Assembly (NCBI RefSeq): GCF_020866845.1
Contig: NZ_CP086594.1
Location: forward strand, 2,811,001 to 2,875,000
DNA from: Sphingomonas radiodurans
Lineage (GTDB): Bacteria; Pseudomonadota; Alphaproteobacteria; Sphingomonadales; Sphingomonadaceae
Length of the DNA: 64,000 bases
Reading direction: 5' to 3'
The translations under genes were made by a program, and so were the position numbers. Shown piece after piece: positions 36,855 through 45,077 of the stretch. The notes beneath the pieces are model-generated. The model had not been told where the DNA came from. It searched no databases and saw only the letters and a program-made list of their open reading frames with translations. Every line of letters starts with the position of its first letter. Within the stretch, counting starts at the first letter, position 1.

Positions 36855-38375
36855 TCACGGAGCTGGCTGGGAGATCCGCTTCGCGAGCCAAGTCGCGGCT
36901 GCTTCGGGGGTGGATTTGTCGGTGTCGCGGTCGACCCTGTAATTCGCCTCGCGCATCGGGCCGACACCGATCCGGCCGACCAGCGGACGGAGCGCTTCGA
37001 GGAAGCGGGCGTCGGTGGCGCGGCGGGGGGCGACTAGGAGGATCGCGTCGTAGCCGGGGATGGCGCGTTTGGGGTCGGTCAGCACGGTGAGCTTGTCGGC
37101 GGCGATGCGGCCGTCGGAGGAGAAGGCGCTGATCACGTCAGCGCGGCCGCTGGCCAGCGCGCGGTATATGAAGGTCGGGCTGTAGGGCGTCGTGGCGCGG
37201 AAGCGGAGCGGGTAGGCGCGCTTGACCGCGGCCCATTCGGGGCGGTCGAGGAATTCGAGGTCCGATCCCAGCGTCAGGCCGGGCGCGCGGGCGACGAGGT
37301 CGGCGAGCGAGGTGATGTTTTTTCGACGGGCGTCGTCCGCGCGCATCGCGAAGGCATAGGCGTTCTCGAAGCCGAGCGCCCCGACGAGCGTGACGTCGTG
37401 GGTGCGCTTCGTCCAGTCGGCGATGGCGCGGACCTGCGCGGCGCGCGGGGGTACGTCGGTGCGCTTCATCGGGCCGGTCCAGATCGTACCGGCATAGTCG
37501 ACGTAGACGTCGATCGTGCCGTCGGCAACCGCGCCGAACGCGACCGCCGAGCCGAGCCCGTCGCGATAGTCGACCTCGTAGCCGGCGGCGCGCAGCCGGT
37601 CGCCGATCAGGCGCGCCAGGATATATTGCTCGGAGAAGTTCTTCGCGCCGACCACGACCGTGCGGTCGTTCGTGCCGCGCCATAGCGGGGCGGAAGCCGC
37701 AAGCGTGGCGGCGGCGAGGATGCCGAGCGCTGTAGCGGCGAGCCAACCGCGGCGGGTGGCGAGGCCGTACTCGGTGAGGCCGAGCAAGGCATCGACCGAC
37801 AGCGCGAGTGCGGCGGCGGCGATGCAGCCGGCGAGCACGAGCGGCCAGGATTGCGTCTGGAGGCCGGCGAAGATCAGGTCGCCGAGGCTCGGCTGGCCGA
37901 CGGTGGTGGAGAGCGTCGCAGCGCCGATGGTCCATACGGCGGCGGTGCGGATGCCGGCGGTGACGACGGGGAGGACAAGCGGGGCTTCGACGAGGCGGCG
38001 CTTCTGCCAGCCCGTCATGCCGATGCCGTCGGCGGCCTCGATCACCGCGGGGTCGAGGCCCTGCAGCCCGGTGACGACGTTTCGGAGGATCGGGAGCAGC
38101 GCGTAAAGCGTCAGCGCGAGCAGCGAGGGCAGGAAGCCGAGCGCGGGCACGCCGCCGATCCACAGCAACACCGGGTAGAAGAGCGCGAGGAGGGCGAGGC
38201 TGGGGATCGTCTGGACGAGACTGGCGAAGCCGAGTGCGACGCGCGCGGCGATGGGGCGGTGGGCGGACCAGAATCCGAGCGGCACGGCGATCGCGATGCC
38301 GAGCGCGAGCGCGGCCATCGCGAGCAGGAGGTGTTGCGCGGCGAGTTCGGGGACGCGCGCCCAGGCGTCGCTCAT
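36855..38375 (-). CDS. ABC importer permease fused to substrate-binding domain (OpuB/EgtU type)
   Basis: A 506-residue fusion. Residues 1-215 form a small permease with about six helices and the inner-membrane EAA-like motif 'EAADGIGMTGWQKRRLVEAPL' region. After another hydrophobic segment (about 218-235), residues 240-500 form a class II OpuAC-type binding domain starting 'TVVVGAKNFSEQYILARL'. Family members import glycine betaine, choline, carnitine or, for EgtU, ergothioneine. The start overlaps the ATPase stop (ATGA). The binding-site aromatic residues cannot be assigned confidently by eye, so the substrate is open. Confidence 0.87.
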   Translation of the reverse strand: MSDAWARVPELAAQHLLLAMAALALGIAIAVPLGFWSAHRPIAARVALGFASLVQTIPSLALLALFYPVLLWIGGVPALGFLPSLLALTLYALLPILRNVVTGLQGLDPAVIEAADGIGMTGWQKRRLVEAPLVLPVVTAGIRTAAVWTIGAATLSTTVGQPSLGDLIFAGLQTQSWPLVLAGCIAAAALALSVDALLGLTEYGLATRRGWLAATALGILAAATLAASAPLWRGTNDRTVVVGAKNFSEQYILARLIGDRLRAAGYEVDYRDGLGSAVAFGAVADGTIDVYVDYAGTIWTGPMKRTDVPPRAAQVRAIADWTKRTHDVTLVGALGFENAYAFAMRADDARRKNITSLADLVARAPGLTLGSDLEFLDRPEWAAVKRAYPLRFRATTPYSPTFIYRALASGRADVISAFSSDGRIAADKLTVLTDPKRAIPGYDAILLVAPRRATDARFLEALRPLVGRIGVGPMREANYRVDRDTDKSTPEAAATWLAKRISQPAP

Positions 38376-39142
38376 CGCGCGAGTGCCGCGAGACGCTCGG
38401 CCTGCGTACGCGGGATGGCGACGAGTGCTTGCGCCGCATCGCCGCCGTTGCCCGCCAGCAGGCTGGCTGGCGTTTCGTCGGCGACGATGCGGCCGTGCTG
38501 CATTACCAGCACGCGGTCCGCCAGCAGCAGCGCCTCGGCCATGTCGTGCGTGACCATGATCGTGGTGAGGCCGAGGCGATCGTGGAGCGCGTGGACCGCC
38601 TCACCGAGGGACGCGCGGGTGACGGGATCGAGCGCGCCGAACGGTTCGTCCATCAGCATGAGCTTGGGCCCGGCGGCGAGGGCGCGGGCGACGCCGATGC
38701 GCTGGCGCTGGCCGCCGGAGAGTTCGGCGGGGAGGCGGGTGGCGAGATCGCGGGGAAGTTCGACGAGATCGAGCATCTCGGCGACACGCTCGCGGGGCTT
38801 TCCGCCGGCGATGCGCAACGGAAGCGCGATGTTCTCGGCGACGGTGAGGTGCGGGAAGAGGCCGACGTTCTGGAAAACGTAACCGATGCCGCGTCGCAGC
38901 TTCGGGAGCGGCTGCGCGGTGACGTCGGTGCAGTCGATCGTGACGTGGCCGGCGGTGGGCTCGACGAGGCGGTTGATCGTCTTGAGCAGTGTCGACTTGC
39001 CCGATCCCGAGGTGCCGACGAGTGCGACGAAGCTGCCGCCGGCGATTTCCAGCGACACATCGTCAACCGCCGCCGGACCATCGCCGAAACGCTTGGTGAC
39101 GCCGTGGAAGGCGACCGAGGGACCGGGCGATTCCGCTGGCAT
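38372..39142 (-). CDS. ABC importer ATP-binding protein, quaternary amine type
   Basis: A 256-residue ATPase. Walker A is 'ALVGTSGSGKSTLLKTINRL', where the TINRL sequence is typical of proline/betaine importers; the signature is 'ELSGGQRQRIGVARAL' and Walker B is 'LMLMDEPFGALDP'. There is no CBS tail of the kind that senses ionic strength in OpuA/ProV, as the protein ends soon after the ABC domain. It is the first gene of a two-gene operon with the fused permease/binding protein. Confidence 0.88.
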   Translation of the reverse strand: MPAESPGPSVAFHGVTKRFGDGPAAVDDVSLEIAGGSFVALVGTSGSGKSTLLKTINRLVEPTAGHVTIDCTDVTAQPLPKLRRGIGYVFQNVGLFPHLTVAENIALPLRIAGGKPRERVAEMLDLVELPRDLATRLPAELSGGQRQRIGVARALAAGPKLMLMDEPFGALDPVTRASLGEAVHALHDRLGLTTIMVTHDMAEALLLADRVLVMQHGRIVADETPASLLAGNGGDAAQALVAIPRTQAERLAALAR

Positions 39143-39196
39143 CGTGCACGAGGATGCGGGATGCGGCGGGCAAGGTCAAACACGGGGAACACGAGA

Positions 39197-39976
39197 ATGA
39201 AGGCGATCCTGATCACCGGGGGGGGCTCGGGCATCGGGCGTGCGGTGGCGCAATTGTTCTCGCAGCGCGGCTGGCGCGTGGGGCTCGCCGATCTCGACGC
39301 GGCCGGGCTGGTCGATACCGCGGCAATGCTGCCGACCGAGCGGACGACGAGCCACGTGATGGACGTGCGTGCGCCGGAGGATTGGGAGGAAGTGCTCGCG
39401 CAGTTCGCCGCGGCGAGCGGCGGGCGGCTCGACGTGCTGTTCAACAATGCCGGGGTGGCGGTCGGCGGCGCGTTCGGGGCGGAGTCGCTCGACGTGCTCG
39501 ATCGCGGGATCGACGTGAATTTGAAGGGCGTCGTGTACGGCGCGCGGCTGGCCTATCCGTATCTCGCCGCGACGCCGGGATCGTGCCTGCTCAACACCGC
39601 ATCGGCGGCGGGGATCTACGGCACGCCGGGGGCGGCGGTGTATTCGGCGACCAAGTTCGGCGTGCGCGGGCTGACCGAGGCGCTCGATGCGGAATGGGCG
39701 GCGGAGGGCATCCGCGTGCGCAGCCTGATGCCCGGCTTCATCGATACGCCGCTGCTAAAGGCGAATGTCAGCGGATCGAACCGCAACGTACGCGAAACGG
39801 TGATCGAAGCCGGGCTGGAGCTGACGCCGGTCGAAGTGGTGGCCGAAGCGGCATGGGCCGCGGTGCATGGCGACCGCGTGCATACGCTCGTGGGGAAGAC
39901 CGCGCGGCGGCTTGCGTTCGCGTCGCGCTGGATGCCGGGCGGCTTGCGCAAGCGGATGCGGGCGGGGCGGGTGTGA
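39197..39976 (+). CDS. Short-chain dehydrogenase/reductase
   Basis: A 259-residue classical SDR. The cofactor motif is 'LITGGGSGIGRAVAQLF', the 'LFNNAGVAVGG' block is present, and the catalytic triad is Ser in 'LNTASAAGIYG' and Tyr/Lys in 'AVYSATKFGV'. 'LADLDAAGL' with Asp after strand 2 favours NAD(H). The substrate is unknown. The gene diverges from the ABC ATPase gene with a 54-base gap. The frame is open much further upstream but only as antisense of the ABC genes. Confidence 0.87.
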   Translation: MKAILITGGGSGIGRAVAQLFSQRGWRVGLADLDAAGLVDTAAMLPTERTTSHVMDVRAPEDWEEVLAQFAAASGGRLDVLFNNAGVAVGGAFGAESLDVLDRGIDVNLKGVVYGARLAYPYLAATPGSCLLNTASAAGIYGTPGAAVYSATKFGVRGLTEALDAEWAAEGIRVRSLMPGFIDTPLLKANVSGSNRNVRETVIEAGLELTPVEVVAEAAWAAVHGDRVHTLVGKTARRLAFASRWMPGGLRKRMRAGRV

Positions 39977-40057
39977 GGATTTGGGTTGTGGCGGTGTGAG
40001 GGCGAGCGGCTGCTAACGCCCACTTGCGGACTTCGGCACAATCGACGATCGTGGGTT

Positions 40058-40303
40058 GTGGCTCTCCTAAAGTTATTTCTTTATAGTGCAGTCCTGGGTC
40101 TGATCAGCCGCAGCCCCCAGGCTAAGCCGGTCTGGTTTGTCTTCGCAGCGGTCGCAGCTACGTTATTGATCATCTTTGTCGCGTCGGACGAATGGCCATC
40201 GCTTGAAGAAGCGTCCTTCTGCGTCATTGCGATAATCGGTGGCGGCGCCTGTGGACTTTTGGCGAACCGACTTCTTCGTCCGTTTACAAGACCGCCAGAG
40301 TGA
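40058..40303 (+). CDS. Possible small membrane protein
   Basis: An 81-residue frame from a GTG (an earlier GTG-type start would add 24 residues), with three hydrophobic segments: 'LLKLFLYSAVLGLIS', 'VWFVFAAVAATLLIIFVA' and 'FCVIAIIGGGACGLLANRLL'. No RBS is obvious and I do not recognise a family. Base use is AT-richer than the neighbours. It could be a real acquired gene or a chance frame; the clean three-helix pattern favours the former. Confidence 0.35.
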   Translation: MALLKLFLYSAVLGLISRSPQAKPVWFVFAAVAATLLIIFVASDEWPSLEEASFCVIAIIGGGACGLLANRLLRPFTRPPE

Positions 40304-40375
40304 GCAGAAATGTGTTGGGGCAATCGCGTCCGCTTTCCACCCACTTTCCGTCGTTCGCGGGTATGCTTCTACGCT

Positions 40376-43300
40376 CTAGTCGCGGATGAACAGCCCGCCG
40401 GGGCGGGCGGCGATGGCGTCGTAGAGCAGGCGGTCGAGCGCGTTGTAGGCGGTGATTGCTTCCTCGTCGGCGGGGGACAGTTCGGTGGTGTCGCGGGAGA
40501 CGTTGACGCGGGGGATTTCGCCGATCGCGGGGATGTCGAGCGCGGCGGCGAGGTGCGCGAGATGCTCGCCGAGCCGCTCCTGCAGGCCGACAAACAGGAA
40601 GTCGCGCTCGATGATAGCAAGCGCGCGGGCGACTTTTTCCTCGTCGTGGTCGGGGGCGAGATCGGGCAGCGTGGTTAAAGCGTCCATGTCGCCGGTCCAG
40701 AGCGCGGCGGGGAGGCCGAAGCCGGCGTAGCGCGGGAAGCGGCCATCAATCTGCGGCCAGCGCACCGGTTCCGGCGGTTCGCCGAGGATCTTGGCGAGCA
40801 TCAGGTTGCCGGGGATGACGCCCTTGCGCAGCAGCGCAGCGAGCGGCCAATCGGCGAGCGGCGTGCCCTGGAGCGGCGCGTTGGGCGGGGCGACGAGAAA
40901 GCCGTGGTGCGAGCGAACGCGGGCACGTGGATCGCGCAGGATGGTCGCGTAGCGGCAGTCCCAGCCGATCGCCGCGCCGAAGCCGTGGCTGATGTGCGAG
41001 ACGAGCACTTCCGTCTCGCGCAACAGCGGGGCGAGGCGGGCGGCGGTGGCGGGGTTGCCGGCGTGTCCCTCGACCACCGCGCGTGCGCCGAGGCTGAGCA
41101 CCGCGCCGTCGGGCAGGCTGCGATCGAGCGCCTCGCGGCAGGCGGTGCCGGCCGTGCGCGGAATGTGGATGAAGGCGACCGGGCGTTCGCTCAGGCGGTT
41201 ATAGCGCCGCACTGCCGATCGAGCGCCTTTTGGATATCGTGCGATTGCGGCCAGCGACGCCGTGGGTGGCGCTGCGTGCGCCACCGTGTCGGTCCAGCGA
41301 TCGGCGAGTGCGGTTTCGAGATGGCGCCCCTGGAACCAGGCGAGTTCGCGTATCGAGCGAGCGCGGTCGGCATCGTTCCGCAGCCGACCGCGCGAGGCGC
41401 TTTCCTTGTGGAGTAGCTCGGCGGCGGGGGTGCAAACCGACGGCAGGCCCAGCATTTCGCGGACGCGCATGCAGAAATCGATATCGTTGAAGCCGAGCGG
41501 AAACAGCTCGTCAAAGCCGCCGAGGCGGTGGAAGATCTCGCGGCGCACGGCGAGACAGGCGCCGGTCACTGCAGGTTGGGTGCGGAGCGTGCGCAGGTAG
41601 AAGGGGGCGGTGCCACGGGGGGCGCTGCGGAACGGGTGCATCGGCCCGCCCTGCGCGGTGAACGCGACGCCGGCATGTTGGATCGTGCCGTCGGGGAACC
41701 AGAGGGTTGCGCCTACTACGCCTACTTCGGGCAATGCGGCGAGCGCGGCGAGTTCGGTGAGCCAGCCTTCGTGGGTGACTTCCATGTCGTTGTTGAGGAA
41801 GCAGAAGATGTCGGCGTCGGTAAGCGCGGCGGCTCGGTTGTTGAGGCGCGACCAGTTGAACGGGCCGTCGTCGCGCAGCACGCGGGCGATGCTCTGTCGT
41901 TCCAGCCACGAGAGATAATCGAGCGTGTCGGGATCGGTGGAGCCGTTGTCGATGACGATCAACTCGTAGCTTGGGTAAACCGTGCGTTCGAGGATCGTGC
42001 TGATGAAGGTCGCGAGCAAGTCGCGCCGGTCGCGCGTGGGGATAATCAGCGCGACGCGGGGGGCGGGGCTGGGGAGGATCGGCCGGGCGGCGTAGCCGGG
42101 CACGTCGTGCATCTTGGTCAGCCGCCAGCCGGGGGGCGCGGGTGGAGCATCGGCGGGGTTGAGGTGAGGTAGGGCGGTGGTGTCGTAGCGGTGGAAGAGG
42201 ACTTGGGGGATGTGGGCTACCGCGGCCGGCCAGGGATGCATTGCACCCCGGCGAAGGCCGGGGCCCAGCAGCGGGCCGGTCGTGACTGGGCCCCGGCCTT
42301 CGCCGGGGTGGAGCTGAGGTTGGGACGCCGCAGTCAGATATTCGGGCTTCGACGCGCTGATCGTCGCCGTCTGCGGCTGCGCGCGGGCGAAGAAGGGGTC
42401 GGGCGGGGGCAAGAAGACGCGGTCGTGGCGCTGGCCGTCGGCGTTGAGGTGATCGAAGTCGGCGGTGATGGCGGCGAGCTGCGGATTGCGGACCAGTTCG
42501 CCGGCGAAGAACAGCAGGGCGTGGTCGGCGAGGCGGCCCTCCGATGGGTTCCAGCGCAGGATGAGGTCGGCGTCGGGCGCGTCCTCCTCGGCGGTGACGA
42601 GCCGCCATGCCGGATAGGGCTGGCGTTCGAGGAAGGCGGTGGCTTCTTCGATCCGGTCGCCGACGAGTTCGATCGCGATCAGCGGATGCGTCGGCCAGTG
42701 GGAGAGCCCCGCGAGCGCGGCCCAGCCGGCAGGGTCGAGCGTGTCGCAGCGCGCGGCCCAGTCGCAATACGCCAGCCGGTCGGCTGCCTGGCCGGAGGCG
42801 AGTGCGTCGCGGCGCAGCGTGTGTTCGAGCGCATTGTCGATCTCGTCGGGGTGCGCGACCTCGATCATCGCCGGCGGACTGACGGCATGATCATCGTCGA
42901 GCCGGCTGTGGTAGCCGACGCGCTCGGCCAGCACGTCGACCTTGTAGCGGCCGCCGAGCGGCGGGCCGGTGACGTCGAGCGCGACGATGCAGCCGGCGCC
43001 GGGCTCGAGCGGATAGGGCAGCAGCGTGGTTGCAGGATCGCGGATCGGGCCGCCGTCGCGCGGCTCGCGGCGCCAGCGTGGGCGCAGGCGGAGGCAGCCG
43101 GGGCCGCTCGCCTCGATCCGCGTCGTGCCGGTGTTGGTGAGCGTGAGTGCCAGGATCGCTGCCTCGCCCGCGAGCAATGCGCCGGGCGGGGAGGCGAGGT
43201 CGAGGCGGCAGCTCGGCTGGTCAGCGGCGGCGGGCTTGGGGGCGGCGATGGTGAGCGTGAGGCGGAGCGGGCGGAAGGTCCGGCCGCGGATGAACGGCAG

Positions 43301-43897
43301 CGCGGGGGCGAGGATCGGGGTGCAGACGAGGCTGCGCGTGCCGGGCTCGGCGGGGGCGTGGATGGTGATCGCGATCGGGCGCGCCTCGCCGGGCGGTACG
43401 GTGCAGGGAAGCGGCAGCGTGCGGACTTCGCCATCATAGTCGAGCCGAAGCGCGACGCCGGTGATGCCCGGCTCCCACGCGAACGCCGACTCATTGGTAA
43501 GCGTGAGTGGCAGGTGGATCGTCGAACCGGGGGCGAATTCGTCGGGTAGATCGCCGACGGTGAGAGTGCCGCGTGCGAAATCGGCGATATCGGGGGCGAG
43601 CGCGGGGAGATCCAGCCGGTCGGCCTCGACTGGCATGACATCGTCGCACACGAACGCGAGCCGCACGCCGTGGAGACCGGGCGGTGGCGGCGGGAGGCGC
43701 TTGCGCAGGCGGCCGGGGCGGGCTGTGCCCGGGGGATAATCGTGCATCGCCGCCGAGACGATCGCGTTGCCAGCGAGATAGGCGATGGCGAGGCCGCACG
43801 GGCCTGTGGTCGCGGCGATCCGGGCCATCAGCGGCTCGGGGACATCGAATTCGAGGACGCGCTCGAGATCGCGCGGTACGATGATCGGCGTGTGCAT
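40376..43897 (-). CDS. Giant glycosyltransferase family 2 / sulfotransferase-like fusion
   Basis: An 1173-residue protein. Residues 1-100 are unassigned; two Ig-like beta domains follow (about 110-215 and 235-330), then a degenerate GT2-like segment (about 395-530) with no visible DxD. A complete GT2 domain (about 612-870) carries 'VALIIPTRDRRDLLATFI', 'ELIVIDNGSTDPDTL' and 'FCFLNNDMEV'. The last 270 residues contain 'VAFIHIPRTAGTACREAL' (near residue 911) and 'ATILRDPRARVRSHH', which fit the PAPS-binding loop and 3'-phosphate site of sulfotransferases. It is likely a cytoplasmic enzyme of surface polysaccharide synthesis. A palindromic repeat is translated near residues 529-551. The start ATG at 43897 lies 10 bases after the upstream GT2 stop. 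Confidence 0.82.
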   Translation of the reverse strand: MHTPIIVPRDLERVLEFDVPEPLMARIAATTGPCGLAIAYLAGNAIVSAAMHDYPPGTARPGRLRKRLPPPPPGLHGVRLAFVCDDVMPVEADRLDLPALAPDIADFARGTLTVGDLPDEFAPGSTIHLPLTLTNESAFAWEPGITGVALRLDYDGEVRTLPLPCTVPPGEARPIAITIHAPAEPGTRSLVCTPILAPALPFIRGRTFRPLRLTLTIAAPKPAAADQPSCRLDLASPPGALLAGEAAILALTLTNTGTTRIEASGPGCLRLRPRWRREPRDGGPIRDPATTLLPYPLEPGAGCIVALDVTGPPLGGRYKVDVLAERVGYHSRLDDDHAVSPPAMIEVAHPDEIDNALEHTLRRDALASGQAADRLAYCDWAARCDTLDPAGWAALAGLSHWPTHPLIAIELVGDRIEEATAFLERQPYPAWRLVTAEEDAPDADLILRWNPSEGRLADHALLFFAGELVRNPQLAAITADFDHLNADGQRHDRVFLPPPDPFFARAQPQTATISASKPEYLTAASQPQLHPGEGRGPVTTGPLLGPGLRRGAMHPWPAAVAHIPQVLFHRYDTTALPHLNPADAPPAPPGWRLTKMHDVPGYAARPILPSPAPRVALIIPTRDRRDLLATFISTILERTVYPSYELIVIDNGSTDPDTLDYLSWLERQSIARVLRDDGPFNWSRLNNRAAALTDADIFCFLNNDMEVTHEGWLTELAALAALPEVGVVGATLWFPDGTIQHAGVAFTAQGGPMHPFRSAPRGTAPFYLRTLRTQPAVTGACLAVRREIFHRLGGFDELFPLGFNDIDFCMRVREMLGLPSVCTPAAELLHKESASRGRLRNDADRARSIRELAWFQGRHLETALADRWTDTVAHAAPPTASLAAIARYPKGARSAVRRYNRLSERPVAFIHIPRTAGTACREALDRSLPDGAVLSLGARAVVEGHAGNPATAARLAPLLRETEVLVSHISHGFGAAIGWDCRYATILRDPRARVRSHHGFLVAPPNAPLQGTPLADWPLAALLRKGVIPGNLMLAKILGEPPEPVRWPQIDGRFPRYAGFGLPAALWTGDMDALTTLPDLAPDHDEEKVARALAIIERDFLFVGLQERLGEHLAHLAAALDIPAIGEIPRVNVSRDTTELSPADEEAITAYNALDRLLYDAIAARPGGLFIRD
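42244..42310. repeat. REP-like palindrome inside a coding sequence
   Basis: A perfect 25-base inverted repeat (arms 42244-42268 and 42286-42310; each contains CCCCGGCGAAGGCCGGGG or its mirror) with a 17-base loop. The same core is intergenic at 2329-2346. Here it lies in frame within the giant glycosyltransferase gene and adds a Gly/Arg/Pro-rich stretch (LHPGEGRGPVTTGPLLG...) between two domains, without a stop or frameshift. Confidence 0.85.
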
Positions 43898-43907
43898 CCC
43901 CGCCGGC

Positions 43908-45077
43908 CTACGGCGTTCCGCCAGGATCGTCCATGATCGGTGGGAGCGACCATAAGTGGCGAAGCGCAGCGCGGTGGTGGGCGAGCCGCTCGTCGACGCT
44001 CGGCTCGCCGCCGCAGAGCGACAGGAGCAGGGCGTGGATCGCCTCGACCTCGGCGATATGCTGTTCACGGGTGTAGCGACCGATGACGCTGCCGGGGTGG
44101 CGGCGGAAGCGGTTTAGCGGGGCGGGGACGTAGCCGACACTGCCGCCAGCTCGGCACGCCTCGATGTAGACGCGCCAGTCGCCGGCGGCGCGGAAATCGT
44201 CGATCGCGGCGCCGAGCCGCTCGAAGGCCGCACGCAGCGCCGCGGTGCGCCAGAGCACCGCGCTGACGTTCACCACCAGATTTCGGGGGAGGAGGAAGCG
44301 CAGCAGGAACTTGTCCGCGGGCATCACTTGCTCGCGCTCGAGCGCGCGGTCGCCGAGTGCGGCGTAATAGGCCTTGTAGTCGGGACGGGCGATGGCGCCT
44401 TCGGCGTCGATCTCGGCTGAATCGCTGAACGCGAAGGCCATGTCGGGGTGCGCGTCGAGCTTTGCGGCGAGTGTCGCGACGAGCGCCGGCTCGGCGACGT
44501 CGTCAGCCTCGGCGATCAGGAGGTAACGGCCGCGCGCGAGCATCGTCGCGCGGCGCCATTGCGCCAGGACGCTGCCCGAGTTGCGTGGGCTGGTGACGAT
44601 CTGAAGCTCGCGGCCGGCGGCGCGTGCTGTCGCGAGCGCGACGTCGATCGATGTGTCGGTCGAGGCGTCGTCGAGCAGGACGAGTTCGAGCGGCGTGTCC
44701 TGCGCTAGCAGCGAGCCAATGCGTTCCGGGAGGTACTGGGCGTAATTGTAGTTCGGGATGACGGCGGAGACGCGCGGACCGTCGAGGCTGATTTCCGGTC
44801 CGCCAGCGGGCAGGTTCAGTGTTAGCACCGGGCCGGCGAGCTCAAGTGCGGTGCGAGCGGAGATCGGGCGGTAGATGTTGTCTAGCTGGGCGCCCAGTGC
44901 CGGTACGTTCAGGGTGATCGCCGCTTCGGGCGTGGTGGCGGCGCAGCGTTCGAGACGGTCGCGATCGATCTCGATCCAGGGCAGGCTGAAGCGGCCGAGG
45001 CGCGGCTCGACCCTTCGCCGCTGTTCAGCACGGTTTGCTATCGCGACCTGTACGATCGGGCGATCGCGGCGAAGCAA
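43908..45077 (-). CDS. Glycosyltransferase family 2 protein, start uncertain
   Basis: The supported part is a GT2 domain (about residues 105-330) with 'VSAVIPNYNYAQYLPERI', 'ELVLLDDASTDTSI' and the metal-binding 'LLIAEADDVAEP'. The frame extends to a TTG at 45077, giving 389 residues, but no good RBS or ATG is present and the first 85 residues have no recognised fold. This N-terminal part overlaps a plausible plus-strand frame ending at 45080. The true start may therefore lie further in. The gene ends 10 bases before the giant glycosyltransferase and is probably co-transcribed with it. Confidence 0.72.
   Translation of the reverse strand: MLRRDRPIVQVAIANRAEQRRRVEPRLGRFSLPWIEIDRDRLERCAATTPEAAITLNVPALGAQLDNIYRPISARTALELAGPVLTLNLPAGGPEISLDGPRVSAVIPNYNYAQYLPERIGSLLAQDTPLELVLLDDASTDTSIDVALATARAAGRELQIVTSPRNSGSVLAQWRRATMLARGRYLLIAEADDVAEPALVATLAAKLDAHPDMAFAFSDSAEIDAEGAIARPDYKAYYAALGDRALEREQVMPADKFLLRFLLPRNLVVNVSAVLWRTAALRAAFERLGAAIDDFRAAGDWRVYIEACRAGGSVGYVPAPLNRFRRHPGSVIGRYTREQHIAEVEAIHALLLSLCGGEPSVDERLAHHRAALRHLWSLPPIMDDPGGTP

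Noticed and set aside
38372..39142. Osmosensing ProV/OpuA-type ATPase
   Set aside because: The protein ends shortly after the ABC domain and has no CBS pair, so ionic-strength sensing by that means is not expected.
42191..43549. A 452-codon open frame on the plus strand
   Set aside because: It is antisense to the giant glycosyltransferase and has Gly/Arg/Ala-rich composition with no family features.
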